The notes under the pieces are model-generated. The model did no database searches, was not told the origin of the DNA, and worked only from the letters and a program-made list of their open reading frames with translations. A stretch of 64,000 nt of DNA, taken from NCBI GenBank assembly GCA_963281155.1, contig CAUJLY010000001.1:1550001-1614000 (forward strand), in the 5' to 3' direction. The stretch is from Rhabditophanes sp. KR3021 (lineage: Eukaryota; Nematoda; Chromadorea; Rhabditida; Alloionematidae). Of this stretch, positions 1-14,200 are shown piece after piece (position 1 is the first letter of the stretch; each line of letters opens with the position of its first letter). A program made the position numbers and the translations under genes.

Positions 1-518
1 TGTTCATTTGTGTAGCAAGTATAATTTACGTCAAAGGAGATGATGCAAATTTCAAGTGAGTAAACGATGGAGTAAAAATGGCCTTGTTAAGGACAAAAAC
101 ACAATTTATTTAAAATAAGAGTTGATCACATGATAAAAAGTTTATATAATATGATTCTGAGTAAAGATTATTGTACGAATTTAAAAGTGACTTTAGAACA
201 AAATGCGTGTTCAGAAGGACGCAAAATGCCGAATCTTGACTTTATGCTGGGTAATTTAGTATAGTAGTCTTTTTAAAATCAACAGATCTGTTAAAACCAA
301 TTTATTAAACGACATCTTTTAATAACACATAAATAATAATTAAATTTAAAAAATAATAATTGTCTTTCCTCATCAAAATGATTTTTTGTCTTTACCGGTC
401 TCACAATGTGTGAATTCTTTTGACAGAATAAACGTGTAGTATATATTCACCAAATTGTTGTTTTTTCTTGATAAGTAATTATGGGGGCTTTTAAATTGGT
501 AACCAATTTTGTACAACT
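1..518. other. Non-coding 3' flank of the SLCO gene
   Basis: This AT-rich stretch lies downstream of the stop codon of the leftward transporter gene. No open frame of useful length, no RNA gene and no clear repeat was seen in it. It presumably holds the 3' UTR and polyadenylation region of that gene. Confidence 0.5.
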
Positions 519-3500
519 TTAACATTTTTCCTCTAACATAGGAACATTTTCTGGTATTTGCTTCTTTTCATCTGGTTCGAGGATAAGAGAGGGAATGTCG
601 GTTTGACTGTTGTTGGGATCTACTGGTTCAGGATCGTCGCGCATGGAGCCGGCGAAAAATAGTAATACTATTACTAAGAGGATAATAGTTATTAATTGGC
701 CGACCACGGAAAAGACGAAGAAGAGATCTGCTAGGAGTTTATTTTGATACAGCATACAACTTCCCTTCTCACCTGAACATGGATCTGAATTTTGTCTGGT
801 GCAGGAAACGTCGAATATCCACCCAAAGATAACTGGGGCTGGAATTGTTCCCACAACTCGAACGATAATCCACTGAATTCCCAAAGCAAATGACCTTTCA
901 GCATAATCAACTGTTCTCAAAACAACTGAAATCAATGGAACTCCAACAGCAAATGTAAACAGACAGAATGGGGCAAAGAATGCCAGAAAGGCAAATAATC
1001 CCGTGCATTTAGATTCGCAATATCCCTTCTTGATCCTTTTTACTCCCTCCGGCACACAACTGCAATTATTATAAATCTTCCTCAAAGGATCATATTTATC
1101 TTGGCATCCAGCGAAACAAGGTGAATAAAAAGGTATTTGGGTATCATCTTTCATTTCCGCGCAAATCGGATAATATTCGGCATCCAAACATTGGCAGTGT
1201 CCATTGCATTGAGCATGTAAAGTAGGTAAATTGACAATTGAGTCAAAGGTAACTTTAACATTTGATGTTGAATTAAAGAAAAGTTCCTTAGATTGCTCTC
1301 CAACTGGATAAGGCACTTCCACTCCTGCCAAATTGTCATGGTCGCAATAAATGAAAAACATTGGTGACAAACATAGCGAAAAGATAAGTAAAGCTATGCA
1401 AAATCTTAATGATTTGACACAATTGAAACGATACTTCTGCAAGATATACCCAGAGGCCAGCGTTCCAAGACCAGCCATCGGAACCATGATACATCCTATC
1501 AACATATTAGCTTTTGAAGGTGCTACAGAAAATTGACCTTCAAGATATTTTGACATAAAAGTTGAGGCGCCGGCAATTACCATTCCTACAAAAAAGAAAC
1601 AGATTAACATTTCATTTAAATTAAGATTGATGTACAGTCATTTAGATACATTTAATTATTTTTATACAAAACAATTTGAATTAACATAACGTTTCCTCTT
1701 TAAATGTTTCAATCTATCATCATTTCCAATAAAAAAGAACGAGAGAGTTTGTCTTTTTGCTCTGGGTGGAGGATATATAAATTTTAATGACTAGTGGAGT
1801 TAAAAAATATCCACCGCCATTGATGATAATAATAATTCGTTAGACAAGATAATGTTTTGGGAAAAATGGTTGTTTCTGGGAAGTTTATTAAATTGTTTTT
1901 TATTTTTGCTTTGCTAATTGGTGGTTGTCAAGCTGTGGAAGGTGAGTTAATTATTTTGACTTTGTAATTTATATCCTTTTAGAGCCTAATGAATTGGAAT
2001 TAATTTCCAAGTATATTATTTTTGGATGGGGAAATTACGGAATTATGGAAAGATCTTATTTGCGTAAGGTCTTACCAGCTAAAACTCGCACAAAAAGACA
2101 AGCTTCAGAACCATCTACAGAGGAGCCATTTCCGGACTTTGACGATTACTAATTACCCTGTTTTCAAATTAAATAAATCCGTTTAACAGAGTCGACTCTT
2201 AATAATTATCCCCATTTTATAAACTTTTGTAATATCCAAGACTAACCATCAACAGCCATAGCCAAGGTAATCAACATATAACTCCCATTACTTAAAATTC
2301 TATAAATAGCTATCGGAATATGCCTAACGTCCAACCACAGTTGATACCAAATAGGCCCTGACTTTGCTTTTAACCCAGGCATTTGTTCTGCCAAAACATT
2401 CGAAGCAGCTGTTTCATCTAAATTTATGAGTGAGCCAAAGGCAACGGCTGTCTTGCCAGAGGAAGGAACACCACAACATTCAGGAGTTCGTTTTCTTTGG
2501 CCTCCCGTTAGAGCTTCTTCTTGTAATCTGTTCTTATGCCAGTTAAGGGATTCGGGGAGTACTTTAGGTAGCATCATTATTGGAAAGACTGCTAGTAGGG
2601 CTAGGAAAGAGGTTATTTGAAAGCCTATCCACCATGCTCCAACCCACTTCGCATCTGATTCGTCCAGATTCTTTATCGCAAACGCCTGTTCAGGTCCTAT
2701 CAAAAATTATGATTATGATGAGCGTGGAAGCAAATATAAATTTTTCATCCCATCTATCTTAAAATAAATTTGTTTCTTTATAACATCTCCATTAATTATA
2801 TGGCAAATATAGCTCCTTCCAAAGGAATGACTATTAATCCTTAATCGCCCTTCTTATAATCATTCCTCTGATTATAAACTGTAAACTCAAACTGTCCCGC
2901 CTCTAGACACTATACATACTTTTGTACACATACTAAATCAGTTGTCGGCAAACTCATATCTTTGATACTTCATATTAATAAAGACTACTGCTATAATATG
3001 GAACTAGCACACGTAACTGTGTGACAAAACTTGTAACGATGTTTTTGAGTAATTAACAGATAAATGTTCTATTTTTAGTGAACCTCTCGCTTACATAATT
3101 TACTTTCTTTACATTTAAATTGGCTTTGTCATACTTTTTACTAATCTAAGATTCGAACAATGTTATTGCTTTACGTATAGCATAATTACTTTATTTTATA
3201 TTCTTAAGAGTTTTTGTAATATTTTGCATCGGTTTTTAATTATTTTGTGTTATTTAAACAATTAAGGGTAATTTATAATAAAACCGGTTAGTTCACATGA
3301 TTAAACAAATTAGATTAATAAGTAATGATAAATTAAAGGAGATCCTTAATTCTAAATAAACCATTCCTATATATTCCTCAATTTTATCTTTTCTATAGTA
3401 CTATTACTAAAAGTGGCTAGTTTATGACTTATTTCAAGCGTCTTAAAGTCGAAATGAACTGCCAGATATTGTGCTCCCTTACTTACCTTTTAAAAAATCG

Positions 3501-4682
3501 GTATGGTACTTAAGAAAGGTAGATGACGTTATAAAGCCGAACGCCGGTCCAAATATAGCAAATGAATAAAATATTCCAACATACAAAGAGGAAAGGGATG
3601 TTCCTACATTTTCATCGATATAACTAACTCCGATTGTAAACAGTGGAGTCGCTCCAATTCCATGCAAGAAATGAGCAAAACAAAACAAGAATACATACTT
3701 CGAATTGGTAGGTTGATTTTCGGGTGAAGGGCATGATTTTAGAGCTTCAGCTGATCGAAAACCATTAATCGTCATGTTGCTAACTTCACTAAAGTTACCA
3801 CTCATCAAATTCGAATAAGTTCCGTCTGCATAGCATTTCGAAACAGCACCATCATCAGTATTGAACATCGACGCATAAGCATCTGTAATCAGATGAGGAG
3901 TCGAGAAGATAAAAGATCCAACAGCCATACATAGCAACCCGATCGCTAGAACCGTTGGTTTTGAATGCCTTCCTCCAAAATAGGAAACGGGAATACAAAA
4001 TAGAACATAACCAAAATCATAAAATTGCATTATTCTACCGATTGTACTCGTATTCATTTGGAATCGCCGTTCAATTGTGGAGACGGCGGAAGGGATCAGA
4101 CCGTTGACTAGCATGCCTTGTACGGTGCAAAACCAGCATAGTAAAATTAACATGACGTTACGGTTGGCAAATCTTTCCAACCATACAGGCCTCCAATCTT
4201 TTATTCCACATTGAGCTTCTTTGGTTATATTGTTGAATTGGTTTTCAATTAATTGGATTTGCTGCACCTTTTTTTGTTGTTCTTCACTCGACAGCCAAGG
4301 AGCACCTCGACGTGGTGTGGTGGGAAAAGGGGGTCCGGATGCGAATCCATTTTCTCTAGTTCCTCTATAGTGACCTTTTGGCCTTGGAGTAGAAGTCCCA
4401 GTAGGGGGCAAATGTGAGTTCCCATAATCACTACCTCTAGGTGGAATGTTATGGTTTGATAAGATTGGATGTCCTAGAGGAAAGTCTATTGGGTCTCTAA
4501 AAATATATTACAAAATAATATTTGACTAGATTTGACTAGATACTTTACCTTGATGATGATGAAGGCAAATTAGCCAGATCCCCTGGTGCTGAGCGTGTTT
4601 CCGTGGAAGGTGACTGTCCATCTACGTAATCCTCCTCCTCCTTAATAGTACTTTTTTGTCTTGGAGTGACATGATTATCCAT
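519..4682 (-). CDS. Organic anion transporter polypeptide (OATP/SLCO family)
   Basis: This is a 12-TM solute carrier of the OATP type, a plasma-membrane uptake carrier for amphipathic organic anions. Four exons read in frame on the minus strand: 4549-4682, 3487-4496, 2247-2696 and 519-1585, giving 886 residues. The long cytoplasmic N-terminus is Pro/Ser/Gly rich. TM1 starts near residue 157. Exon 3 opens with the OATP-typical WVGAWWIGF segment at the start of TM5. An extracellular Cys-rich Kazal-like loop lies at about residues 658-708, with CNGHCQC and about ten cysteines, where family members carry it between TM9 and TM10. The exon joins restore conserved sequence (FLK|GPEQ and AVD|GMVIAG). 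The start codon is the first ATG of the open frame. The substrate cannot be read from sequence. Intron 3 hosts a separate small gene on the other strand. Confidence 0.93.
1774..1781 (+). promoter_or_regulatory. TATA box of the nested peptide gene
   Basis: TATATAAA lies about 85 nt upstream of the peptide gene's ATG, inside the transporter intron. It supports an independent promoter for the nested gene. Confidence 0.5.
1866..2152 (+). CDS. Small secreted peptide precursor nested in an SLCO intron
   Basis: Two exons, 1866-1941 and 1983-2152, join through a 41-nt GTGAG..TTTTAG intron to give 81 residues. The first 23 or so residues form a classical signal peptide with a hydrophobic core rich in Leu, Phe and Ile, ending GCQAVE. 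The mature part has an aromatic, Gly-rich middle (FGWGNYGIM), then a TRTKRQ site that looks like a dibasic prohormone cleavage, then an acidic tail ending DFDDY. A TATATAAA box lies at 1774-1781, about 85 nt before the ATG, and an AATAAA follows the stop. The gene lies wholly within the last intron of the transporter gene, on the opposite strand. I do not recognise the family. It could be a neuropeptide-like or cuticular secreted peptide. Confidence 0.7.
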
Positions 4683-7600
4683 AAATAATTATACTAGAAT
4701 AAGGGCAGAAAATGGATTAGCTAGGATATATCTATTTAACGTATATATGGCGTAAAATGCCATCGAACAGTCATGGTCCCCGACCTTTTCTCGGCGCGAC
4801 CAAGCAGGGGAGGCTTGGAATGATGGTCTGTTTTTTAGTTTAGAAGCAATTGTTTTGTATCTTGATAAGGAGGCAATATATAAAATATGCTCAAAGATTA
4901 GTTAGTTTAATCAAATTGTGTGCCGTGGTTAGTAAGTGTAAAAATTGTTTATTTATAGAAAAAAGCTTATTTATTGTAATCTTTGATCAGTAACAATCAA
5001 CAAAAAACAACTTGACGTAAAAGAAAAAAGTACAGTGAACTTTTTTGATTTATTTACCTACACAAATTAGTTTTCAATTGATGGTGTGTTTTTTTAACTT
5101 GAGTAGAAATTGATCTGCATTTATAAATAAATTCAGCCGACTAATTTTACCCTACATAAAAAGTAGGATATGACGAAAGAATATAAATGAATGATTAAAT
5201 ATAAGTTGCAGAATTATATTTTGGATAAAGTTTTAATCTTTTTTGGTAAGTTGAATAATTAGTTACAACAGATAATGCAAAAATAAATATGCATTTTAAT
5301 AAAAGTAAGAGAACAAATAAAGCTGTTTACTTTTTTAGATCGCAATATAGTAAGTGGGATATATATTTTAATTTAAGTGGTATATACATTTATTTATTAT
5401 TATGTAATGGCCACAAACTATTATCTTGCATATATAATTTAATTAGGCATTTAATGTTGGCGGAATTTACGGGGGATAATAAATATTTTGAAGTTCAATC
5501 ATTTTAATGTTCTTTCTTAGGTATTAGTCCTAAAAGGTTAAGTGAATCATCGCACATTTAAAAAAATAATGTTTGCTAATCTTCTAGGTGATTATGTCAT
5601 TTTGTTGCTAGTGATATGTGTTTAATGACTAAATACTATGAAATATATAGGAATGTCCAAAAAAGGTCCCAACAATGACTAATAATGAAAACCAAATGAA
5701 ACCCAGCAAATAAATATATTTTACATGCAGAAGGTCTATCACATTTTTTGCCTTCAATTCACTTGCAATGAGACGACATTATACTATACTATGTATAAAT
5801 ATATGTATATAATATAATATTGAAAGCCATATAGTCAAAAAGTGTGGTGCAAAAGTCTCCCTCTCTTAGAAGAAAATGATGTGTAGTATATGTGTATGTG
5901 CCTTTGTTACTTTTAACGAGTTGTGTCACATATTATCATCTGAAAAGTGAAGAAGTTTGGGGTATGACCTTTTTTTGTGGTGGATATTTAAATATTTTTG
6001 ATATGGCAAATTGAATAAAAGTTTATTGTTACAAAGTACGTGTTTAATGGAGCAACAAGTATGTAAATTGGCATACTAAATTAAAAATAACGACTATCAA
6101 TAAAGGACAATAGTTATGATAGTGGGACGTGCAAAAAAGACACGACAACTAATCTAAAGTAGCTTCAATATTACATAAGTATCTAATATTTGTGTCATAA
6201 TAAACTTCCAAATAATTTCAAAGTGTCTTGACTTCAAAACAAAATACAAGTCTACAACAATTAAATAACATTTAAATAACAGAACAAATTTGTTTTAACT
6301 AAATAGAAGGTGTACATATATAATTGTATGAGACTATTTTATTTATAACTACCAGCAAAAATCTTTCCTTAAATGGTATTGTTTTGGATTTGTCAAAAAG
6401 TATGAAAAGCACATTTTTGTGTGTGGCAGAGCTTTCTTTTTATTGTTTACAAGAAGTTTATTTTAAAATTAGGTTTTTTGAAAAAGAAACTTTTAATGGA
6501 ATAGAAAAGTGGGAGAAGTTTAAATTGATATATTTGTTGAGGGAGTTAAATTGGTGGTGGTACAAAGAGAGTTTTTTGTAGTCTAAATTGACCCAAGAAA
6601 AGGCTTCCCCCCTCGAACAAATATTCCCAACTCATTTGATTATATTTATGATGTCTTTATGGTATATTAGAAATATGATAAATTGAGAAAAAGACAAAAA
6701 AATGTATAATGCAGTTTTGTTACTCATTAAATGTATGTGTATATGAGTAAGGTCGGATTTTGTGGTTACAAATAAATGACTTGTTTGTGTGGAATATTAA
6801 ATATATTAGGTTGAAGCAATCATAATTTTGTGTATAATCAATCACTAAACATTGCCTACTTGATGCGAGTATATAACCAAGTTCTTTTTTGGTCGTTGTC
6901 AAGGTTGTGAAATTAAAAATTAATTTTAGTTATTGGGATATACTAAATTTATTTGTTATGGTTACAGTTATTTATGATAAGATATATTGATGGATATTTT
7001 GGTGGCAAAAAAAGATGAAACTAATGTAGCTAAGAAAAGTCTAAATGTATCAACATGACTAAATAAGTAAATATTGTTATGCGTGAAATGTTTGCAACAA
7101 AATATATTGAGATCTTTACCAGTTTTAAAGGAAATAAACAAATATATTCATTGCATCTTGAAATTCACATATCAGCTAAAATATAAGCTAAAGGAATTTC
7201 GTTTATAAAAATCATGTATGTATTTAAAATATTTTTTGGTGAGGCAACAATAACGTATGGTGAAGGATATATCGTTGTCTTGAACTTTTTAATTTTCTTT
7301 GTCTGGGTGGAAATGAATGCAAAGAGAAAGGGGATTGTACATGAGTTTTGTTTTAAAACGATTTGATAAGACACTTAGCAACAAGCAATGGTATTTTGAC
7401 AAATATAAAGTTTCTTTTATATTCACATGAAAAGAGAGGTAGTGAAGAATTTATTAGTATATATTTTGGCAAAAAAAATTATTATTATTATGTTATATAA
7501 AAGGCACAAGAAATGTATACATATTTTACGATGCATAAAAGTCTTTGAAAATACGCTTTTTCCCTCAATATGTATTTATATCAATTTATATTAATTTATA

Positions 7601-10600
7601 CTTAATTGGTCTCAATTTATACTTTCAACGTTACAGCAATATTTTGCCACAAGTAAGTATTCAAATGGATATGTACATATTATGACATTCAAATAGGCAT
7701 GCCAAAAAGGAATACAAATTCTTTTTATGAGAAGCTTGGTTTTTGGAAAAAGTCATTTACTAACTTGTTTTAATTGATACAATTTAAGCTAGAATTTAGT
7801 TTTGACATCTTTAGATGAGGGAAGATAATAATAAATTAATAAAGTATTATTGTATTTAGTTGTTATTGAAAAAAACTAGAACCAAATCTAATTCAGTTCT
7901 CAAAAACGCAATAATTTTTGACGTTTAGGTATACTGACCAAATAGAGCAACATTTTAGGCAGATTAAGAAATGAGTGGTATTGGACAGAACAAACTAATA
8001 CTGACATTGACATTGATGTTTTAATTCACTTTTCGCTGTGTAAAGTTATTTTTGGTTGACTAAATCAGGATTTTGGTAGGATAAGACAACTGTAAATATA
8101 ATAAATTTGTATTAAATTATATTATATATATTCATTTTTGAGACTAAAGCTGGTTTAGATCGAAGATAATAAATTAGTAAAATGAATTTTTTTTCATTAC
8201 ATGTGTCACAAACATTCATCTACTTTCTGAATTATAATTTTTATTAATTATATACGAAATCTTAATTGTAATATGACTTTTAATAAGTAAATGAAACAAG
8301 TCGAAAGATCAACTTTTTGCAATTGCTATAGTTATTAGGATTAGAATATGAAAGAATAGTATATAAATGCTTTAATAAAAATACATTCAGTGTCAAAAAA
8401 AGGCCCCATTTACTTAAAAGATTAAACGCCAACATTCTTGTGATATCAATTTTGTTGCGTGGTAGATGTTGGAAAATTTTTAAGAAAGACAGATGTTCGT
8501 TTGTTTTGAACTTTGTTCACAGTTACAACCAAAATAATTGGGTATCATTAAAATGAACAAATAAATACACTTAATTCTCAAAATACATTGGTTCGTCAAA
8601 GTGGACATCTGTAGCGTTGTAGATTCTTATATGACCATGGATCTTTTCTAAATTGGCGCAACCCAACCTTAATGATGCCCATTTGAGAAAAGATATGTAA
8701 GTGATTTTTTTAAAAGGAAATGTGCAAATGAATTAATTTAGGTTTAATGGATGCATACAAGATGTTAACTTTTCTTCGCATTGTTAAAAAGACATCTTTC
8801 CGTTGATGGCGTGTTTAAAATCTTAACCAAAATATAAAATAAATCAATGTGGTGTTTAAATATTAATATGAACATTAAAAAACAGTTATTTAACAAAAAA
8901 TATTTATCTTGAACTTGCTATCAAAAATGTCATCTATTAGATAAATGATGGCTAATATTTGACTCAAAATAAAAGAGGAGTCAATAACAGATGGTGGTGG
9001 CGTTTAGATATTTAGAAATGTATTCTATATCCAACCTCAGAATGAACTAATCTACATATATAATAATAAAATGTTTATTGTTGCAAATGAATGGGGTGAT
9101 ATTTTTTTGGTGATAGTTGTTGCAAATTAAAAGCTTTCACCATACAACTGATACTATCTTTACCTTCTTTTATGAAAGGTGGCAACAAAATCAAGATGAC
9201 ACTTTGTTTATTTGTTTTTACTTAGGTAGTATAAAAATGTGTTAGGCGGAAAGTGGTGATAAGACGTGAACAGGTGCAGAATAAAAGGTTTTTTAAAGTG
9301 TGCTTACCAAAGTGTTTTAATCTAAATTGGTTTAAAAGAAATTGAAATGCGATTTATATTATTTTTTGTGATTTATGTTATTCAATGATTCATATTATTT
9401 GATTTTGAGTAATAACGTCACAACTTGACATTATGCATACAACAATTTATATCTTAAATGACAAATTTCAAAAGAATAAATTATTACTTGTAATATGATC
9501 TTTTTTTATCGCGAAACGAAGAACTGCATAATAATAAAAATTGTTTTCCTACTTAAATTTTATTATCATTAATGGCATTCATAAAAAATAAATTATTACG
9601 TATTTGAGCAATAATCTTGTTTATACGATCGTATTATTATTTAGAAGATAATATTAACATGCATTAAAAGGATACTTGACGTAATCATGATAAAAATTCT
9701 AATTTGCCAAATATATTACTACATTCAAATTTAGATAGATAAATAAAATAAGCTTGTTGGAAAATGATGGATTATATGGTAGAATATGAATAGAATATGA
9801 CTGAAATAGGTTGTGGCAACAGTTAATTCCAAAATATTATTCCGAAAAGGTTAATATTAAAAAGTAGGTAACACTTTGAACACTTAAAAGGAGTTCAGAG
9901 TTTATTGACGACAAGCACTTACAATTGTATCAATCCTATCCTATTTTGTTGGTCAACTTAAAGTGTTAGAAACTGATAAAGAAAGTTGTCACACTCAAGT
10001 ACATATACATAAATATAAAATTGATTTTTTAGTGATGTCTTGAGTGAGCTTTTTTTGTTATCAAACACATAAATAAATGAATTGAAATATACTTAATGGT
10101 ATCAATTTTATGAAGTGTAAACATAATTAATTTGCATTAGAAATAGCGTGGTAACAAATAACACCAAATTTAATTAAATTTGCCTTATCAGTATATTGCT
10201 TTAGGTGTGTACATAATTTTAATCAGTTGAAATATTTTTTTGTTTATTTGATTTAGAATGAAGTTGTTTAGTGATATACTTTTAGGCTATCCCCAAAATA
10301 AATAAAAAATAAAAAGTGTCTCTCAGATGAGAGTCTCGGAGACAAGATAAACCTTCGGTATAAAAATAAATTGTTTATTGTACAATCACCCAACTACATA
10401 CATACAATCTATCAAGCTCTTTTATTTGCCTTGCAAACATTAAAATCATTTACAACTATTGTATATAAAAATATAAGTAAGTGCATATAGAATGGGGAAA
10501 TAAAAGCTTTTTATTACATATGATTATATTTGTAAAAATCGGATGTTAACAATGGGCTTTATTTGTTGATGATGGAGGGATATATAACATCTCTTTCATA

Positions 10601-11261
10601 CATTAAATAAAGCGGGTGGTGTGCATTTTATTAATTATTTTTAATCAGCTTTTTAATTAGTAATTTAAATGGTTAATCCATTGGTTTGGGTGTTTATGTA
10701 GTTGTGGGAACATTTTTTCGAAGACCTCTGTAGACAGAGATGATGACAATGAAGGGCTTTGAAGTTCACACATCATCTTTTATAATTAGGGAGCTTTGTG
10801 TTTGTTTGTGTAATTTAGCAAGCTACTTTTTGTCGAGGATTTAATTAATGTATGGAGCATATGGGGATCTCGTTTAGCAGTTAATGTCAAATTGGTGATA
10901 AGATTTTAAATAAACGATTTCAGATGAGAATTTGTCATTACTTGACATGATTCTAGTCAATATTGATAATATTCAATAATTTGCATACAATATGTTAGAC
11001 TTTATGAATTCAAATTTAAACCTTATATAACATCCCCAATTACAAACCTCACCTATTAGACGTTCCATCATACCATTTTAACCTCAAATAAAATAAAGTT
11101 TATTTAATTCCTTCTTTCTAATAATAAACATAATTTAATTAAGCAAATTTTTGACCACAAAAAATAAAAATTATATAACAAAAATATTCCATTTGTAACA
11201 ATTTATTTATTTTGAGGGAATCGGGAAATGTTCACCATTTGAATTTGAGAGAGAGAAATGA
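4683..11261. other. 6.6 kb AT-rich intergenic region
   Basis: This lies between the 5' end of the leftward transporter gene and the 3' end of the leftward BICRA-like gene. It contains many TATA-like and poly-A/T runs and only short open frames with no protein-like composition. The right end holds the 3' flank of the BICRA-like gene, and the left end holds the transporter promoter. No tRNA, hairpin RNA or transposon was recognised. Its size suggests a large regulatory region or unannotated non-coding RNA. Confidence 0.5.
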
Positions 11262-14200
11262 TTATTTAGACCTAATAAGGTGACCCGACTTGTTGAGGGA
11301 GCTTGATTCTTTGGTGGTGGATTTTTCTGGACGAGGAAGAACCAGTTTTGGAATGATTGGGGCAGTGGAGGATGGATCACTTGTCTTTTTTAGTTTGAGT
11401 TTGGGAAGGGGAGTGAGATCGACTGGAGGAACGATGGCTCCTTTGGAGATTCTGATTTTTAAGGCTTCTTGGGGTGGAGGAGTTAATAAAGGGGTGGAGA
11501 GAAGGCGGCTGGCTTCTTTTCTTTCTTTGCGTTCTTTCTTCTCGAGTTTGTGCTTTTCCTTCTTTTCACGTTTCTTTGAGGCTTTTTCTTCGTCTGTTGT
11601 TGGATTGACTAGTTTTTTAATTTTGAGTGATGGAACTTTCGTCTCTTTTTCTGGAATTGGTGCAATCTTAATTGAAGAAACCTTCTTCTCGGTTTCTGGA
11701 ATTGGTGCAATCTTAATTGGAGGAAGCTTCATCTTCTCAATTTTCGGAATCTTCATTTTCTCAATTTCCGGAATTGGTGCAATCTTAATTGAAGGAAGCT
11801 TCGTCTTCTCAATCTCTGGGATTGGTTTAATCTTAATTGAAGGAAGCTTCGTCTTCTCAATCTCTGGGATTGGTTTAATCTTAATTGAAGGAATTTTCCT
11901 CTTCTCAATTTCTGGAATTGGCGCCATTTTAATTGAATGTACTTTCTTTTCAATTTGAGTAGGCTCACTCATAATAACTGGAGGAACACAAATAGGCAAA
12001 GGAAGAAAATGCGGTGGTTGCATTTCATTGTTCTCAACCTTCTTATTTTTCTTGATATCAGCTTTATTAATCTTAAGAACAATTCTTTCACAACTATGTG
12101 CTTCCTTCTTGATTACAAGTGAAGGGATCTTTTCGATCATAGGTGATGGAATAGCTACTTCAGGAATTGAATAAGGTGATGGAATCATTTCAGGGAGTAA
12201 AGCTCCCTTTTTTAGTAACTTGAGTCTTTTGCGTTCGATTTTATCGAGTTTGATTTTAGGCAAAGGAGTTTCAGTAATTTGCGTCTTGGGAGTTTCGATA
12301 TATTCTGTTTTGGGAATTATCTCCGCAACGGGTCTTTTCCTTTTCTCTATTTTAATAACAACTGGAGCAATCTTCTCAACGACTGGCTCAGCAACAGGAA
12401 CAACTTTTAGTGGAACAGCCATTTCGGGAACGACTTCAGTAACCTTTTCCACAACACTTTCCTTCTTCAGCAACTTAAGCCTCTTCCTTTCCTTCTTTTC
12501 CTCCTTCCTAGCAGCTTTTTCCATTCTTTTCTGTTCCTTAGCCGCTTTCTTTTCCTCAGTCATTGAAGACGAAACATCTGGATTGAAAAGTGGCATTACT
12601 CCATTGAATAATGAACTACTATTTTTGTTGACTATTTCTTTATCCATATTCAGACTCATGAAATGATCCATACTGTCATCTACATCCATTGTATCTGATG
12701 CTGGAGAAAATTCTATTTTAGTTGGATTGAAGTTTTGACAGGAGGCTGTGAATGGATTCAAGACTTGGAAATCGAAGTTGGCTTCAAGTGGTTTGAAGAT
12801 TATGTCTGGTTCAGTTATTAGAGGAACGGAAGTTGGTGGTTGGGCTAAAGGTGGGATAAATGTTGGTGGTTGCACAACAGACGGAATGAATGTTGATGGT
12901 TGCACAATAGACGGAATAAAAGTTGATGCTTGAACAACAGAAGGAATAAAAGTTGATGGCTGCGGTGGTGGTGAAAACATTAATTTAGTTGGTGGTTTAA
13001 CTTGAGTTGCTTCCTCAACCTTAATCGGTAAATCTTCATAAATCTCAACTTCTGGAACAGCATTTTCTTCCACATCAACCTCATCATCATCAAAAACAGT
13101 ATATTCTGGTGTCTTCCACCCCTCCTCAATCTTTCCTTTACTCAAGAAAAATTCGTGATCAACTTCAGGCAAGTCATACGAAAATTGGCATTCATAATTA
13201 AACAATTGGTCCTTTTCAGCTCTCCTTAGCCGATGTCTCATTTCACTGATCTTGGAAGATTTCATTCCGTAAACTAGATCATGATCAATGACAGAACCTA
13301 TTTCCAGTGTATTTTCTAGTTTCCTTTCTTTTGCCATCCTACGCCTCTCGTACTCAACATCCATATGCAAGAATTGTAGATGGTCAATCTTGAATTGACT
13401 TGGTTCAATGGCTTCATTGTAGAATTTGGAATGTAATTTGGATTTGAAAGCATTTATCGCTGAATCTTGGTGATTTTTTATCCTTAACAATTCATGATCA
13501 AATTGGTGATTATGTTGTTCTGAAAAGTCTGGTTCACAGTACACGGAATAACAAATTAAACGTTTGAAGGCGTCTTCTTTGTTTGCAAAAGGTGTCGAAA
13601 TGTCTACTTCCTCAATTTGCTTTTCGAATTGCTTGCGGAGACCATTCATTTTAGCCATCCTTTCTGCTCTTTTCCGATCAATCATCGAAATTTGTTGCAA
13701 TTTAGAAGTAATCGGAGGTGGTGGAGGCTCATACTTCTGTACGACTGGTGCAGCCATTGTGCGAGTAACTTTTCTGATAGGTTGTGTTGTGTATGAAGGC
13801 ACAGCTGGAGCAACATGTTGTTCTTCAAATGTTGGAACCTGCACTGGAGTAGATACTGGAGCAGGTTTAGGTGCAATATCGACAACTGTGTTCTTAGCAT
13901 TAGCTCTAGGTTTCCTTTGTCTCTTAACAGGAGTCTGGACTAGAGGTACTGCAACCGGTGGTTTGGAAATCACATTTTTTTTGGGAATCCTTCTCTGATA
14001 AGTAACTTGCGCTCCTGATTGAGCAGGAGCATTAGCCGGTGTCGACGTCGCATTAACTTTGTTCTTTGCTTGCCCACCCTTAGCCTTAGAATTATTAGCA
14101 GGAGTGGTCTGTTTTCCATTATTTCCAGCATTACTATTATGTTGCAAATTAGGAAACAATTGTTTAAACAAAAACTCTGCTTGACCCGGACATTGTTCAA

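Noticed and set aside
3150..3158. GTTCGAATC-like T-loop (minus strand) suggesting a tRNA
   Set aside because: Flanking bases do not form T-stem, acceptor or anticodon stems.
6324..6581. 85-codon frame in the 6.6 kb intergenic region
   Set aside because: Low-complexity AT-rich composition, no signal or domain, no splice or promoter context.
11290..11958. Plus-strand frame opposite the 48-bp repeat array
   Set aside because: Its repetitive Phe/Ser/Ile composition is the complement of the Lys/Glu/Pro repeats of the BICRA-like gene.
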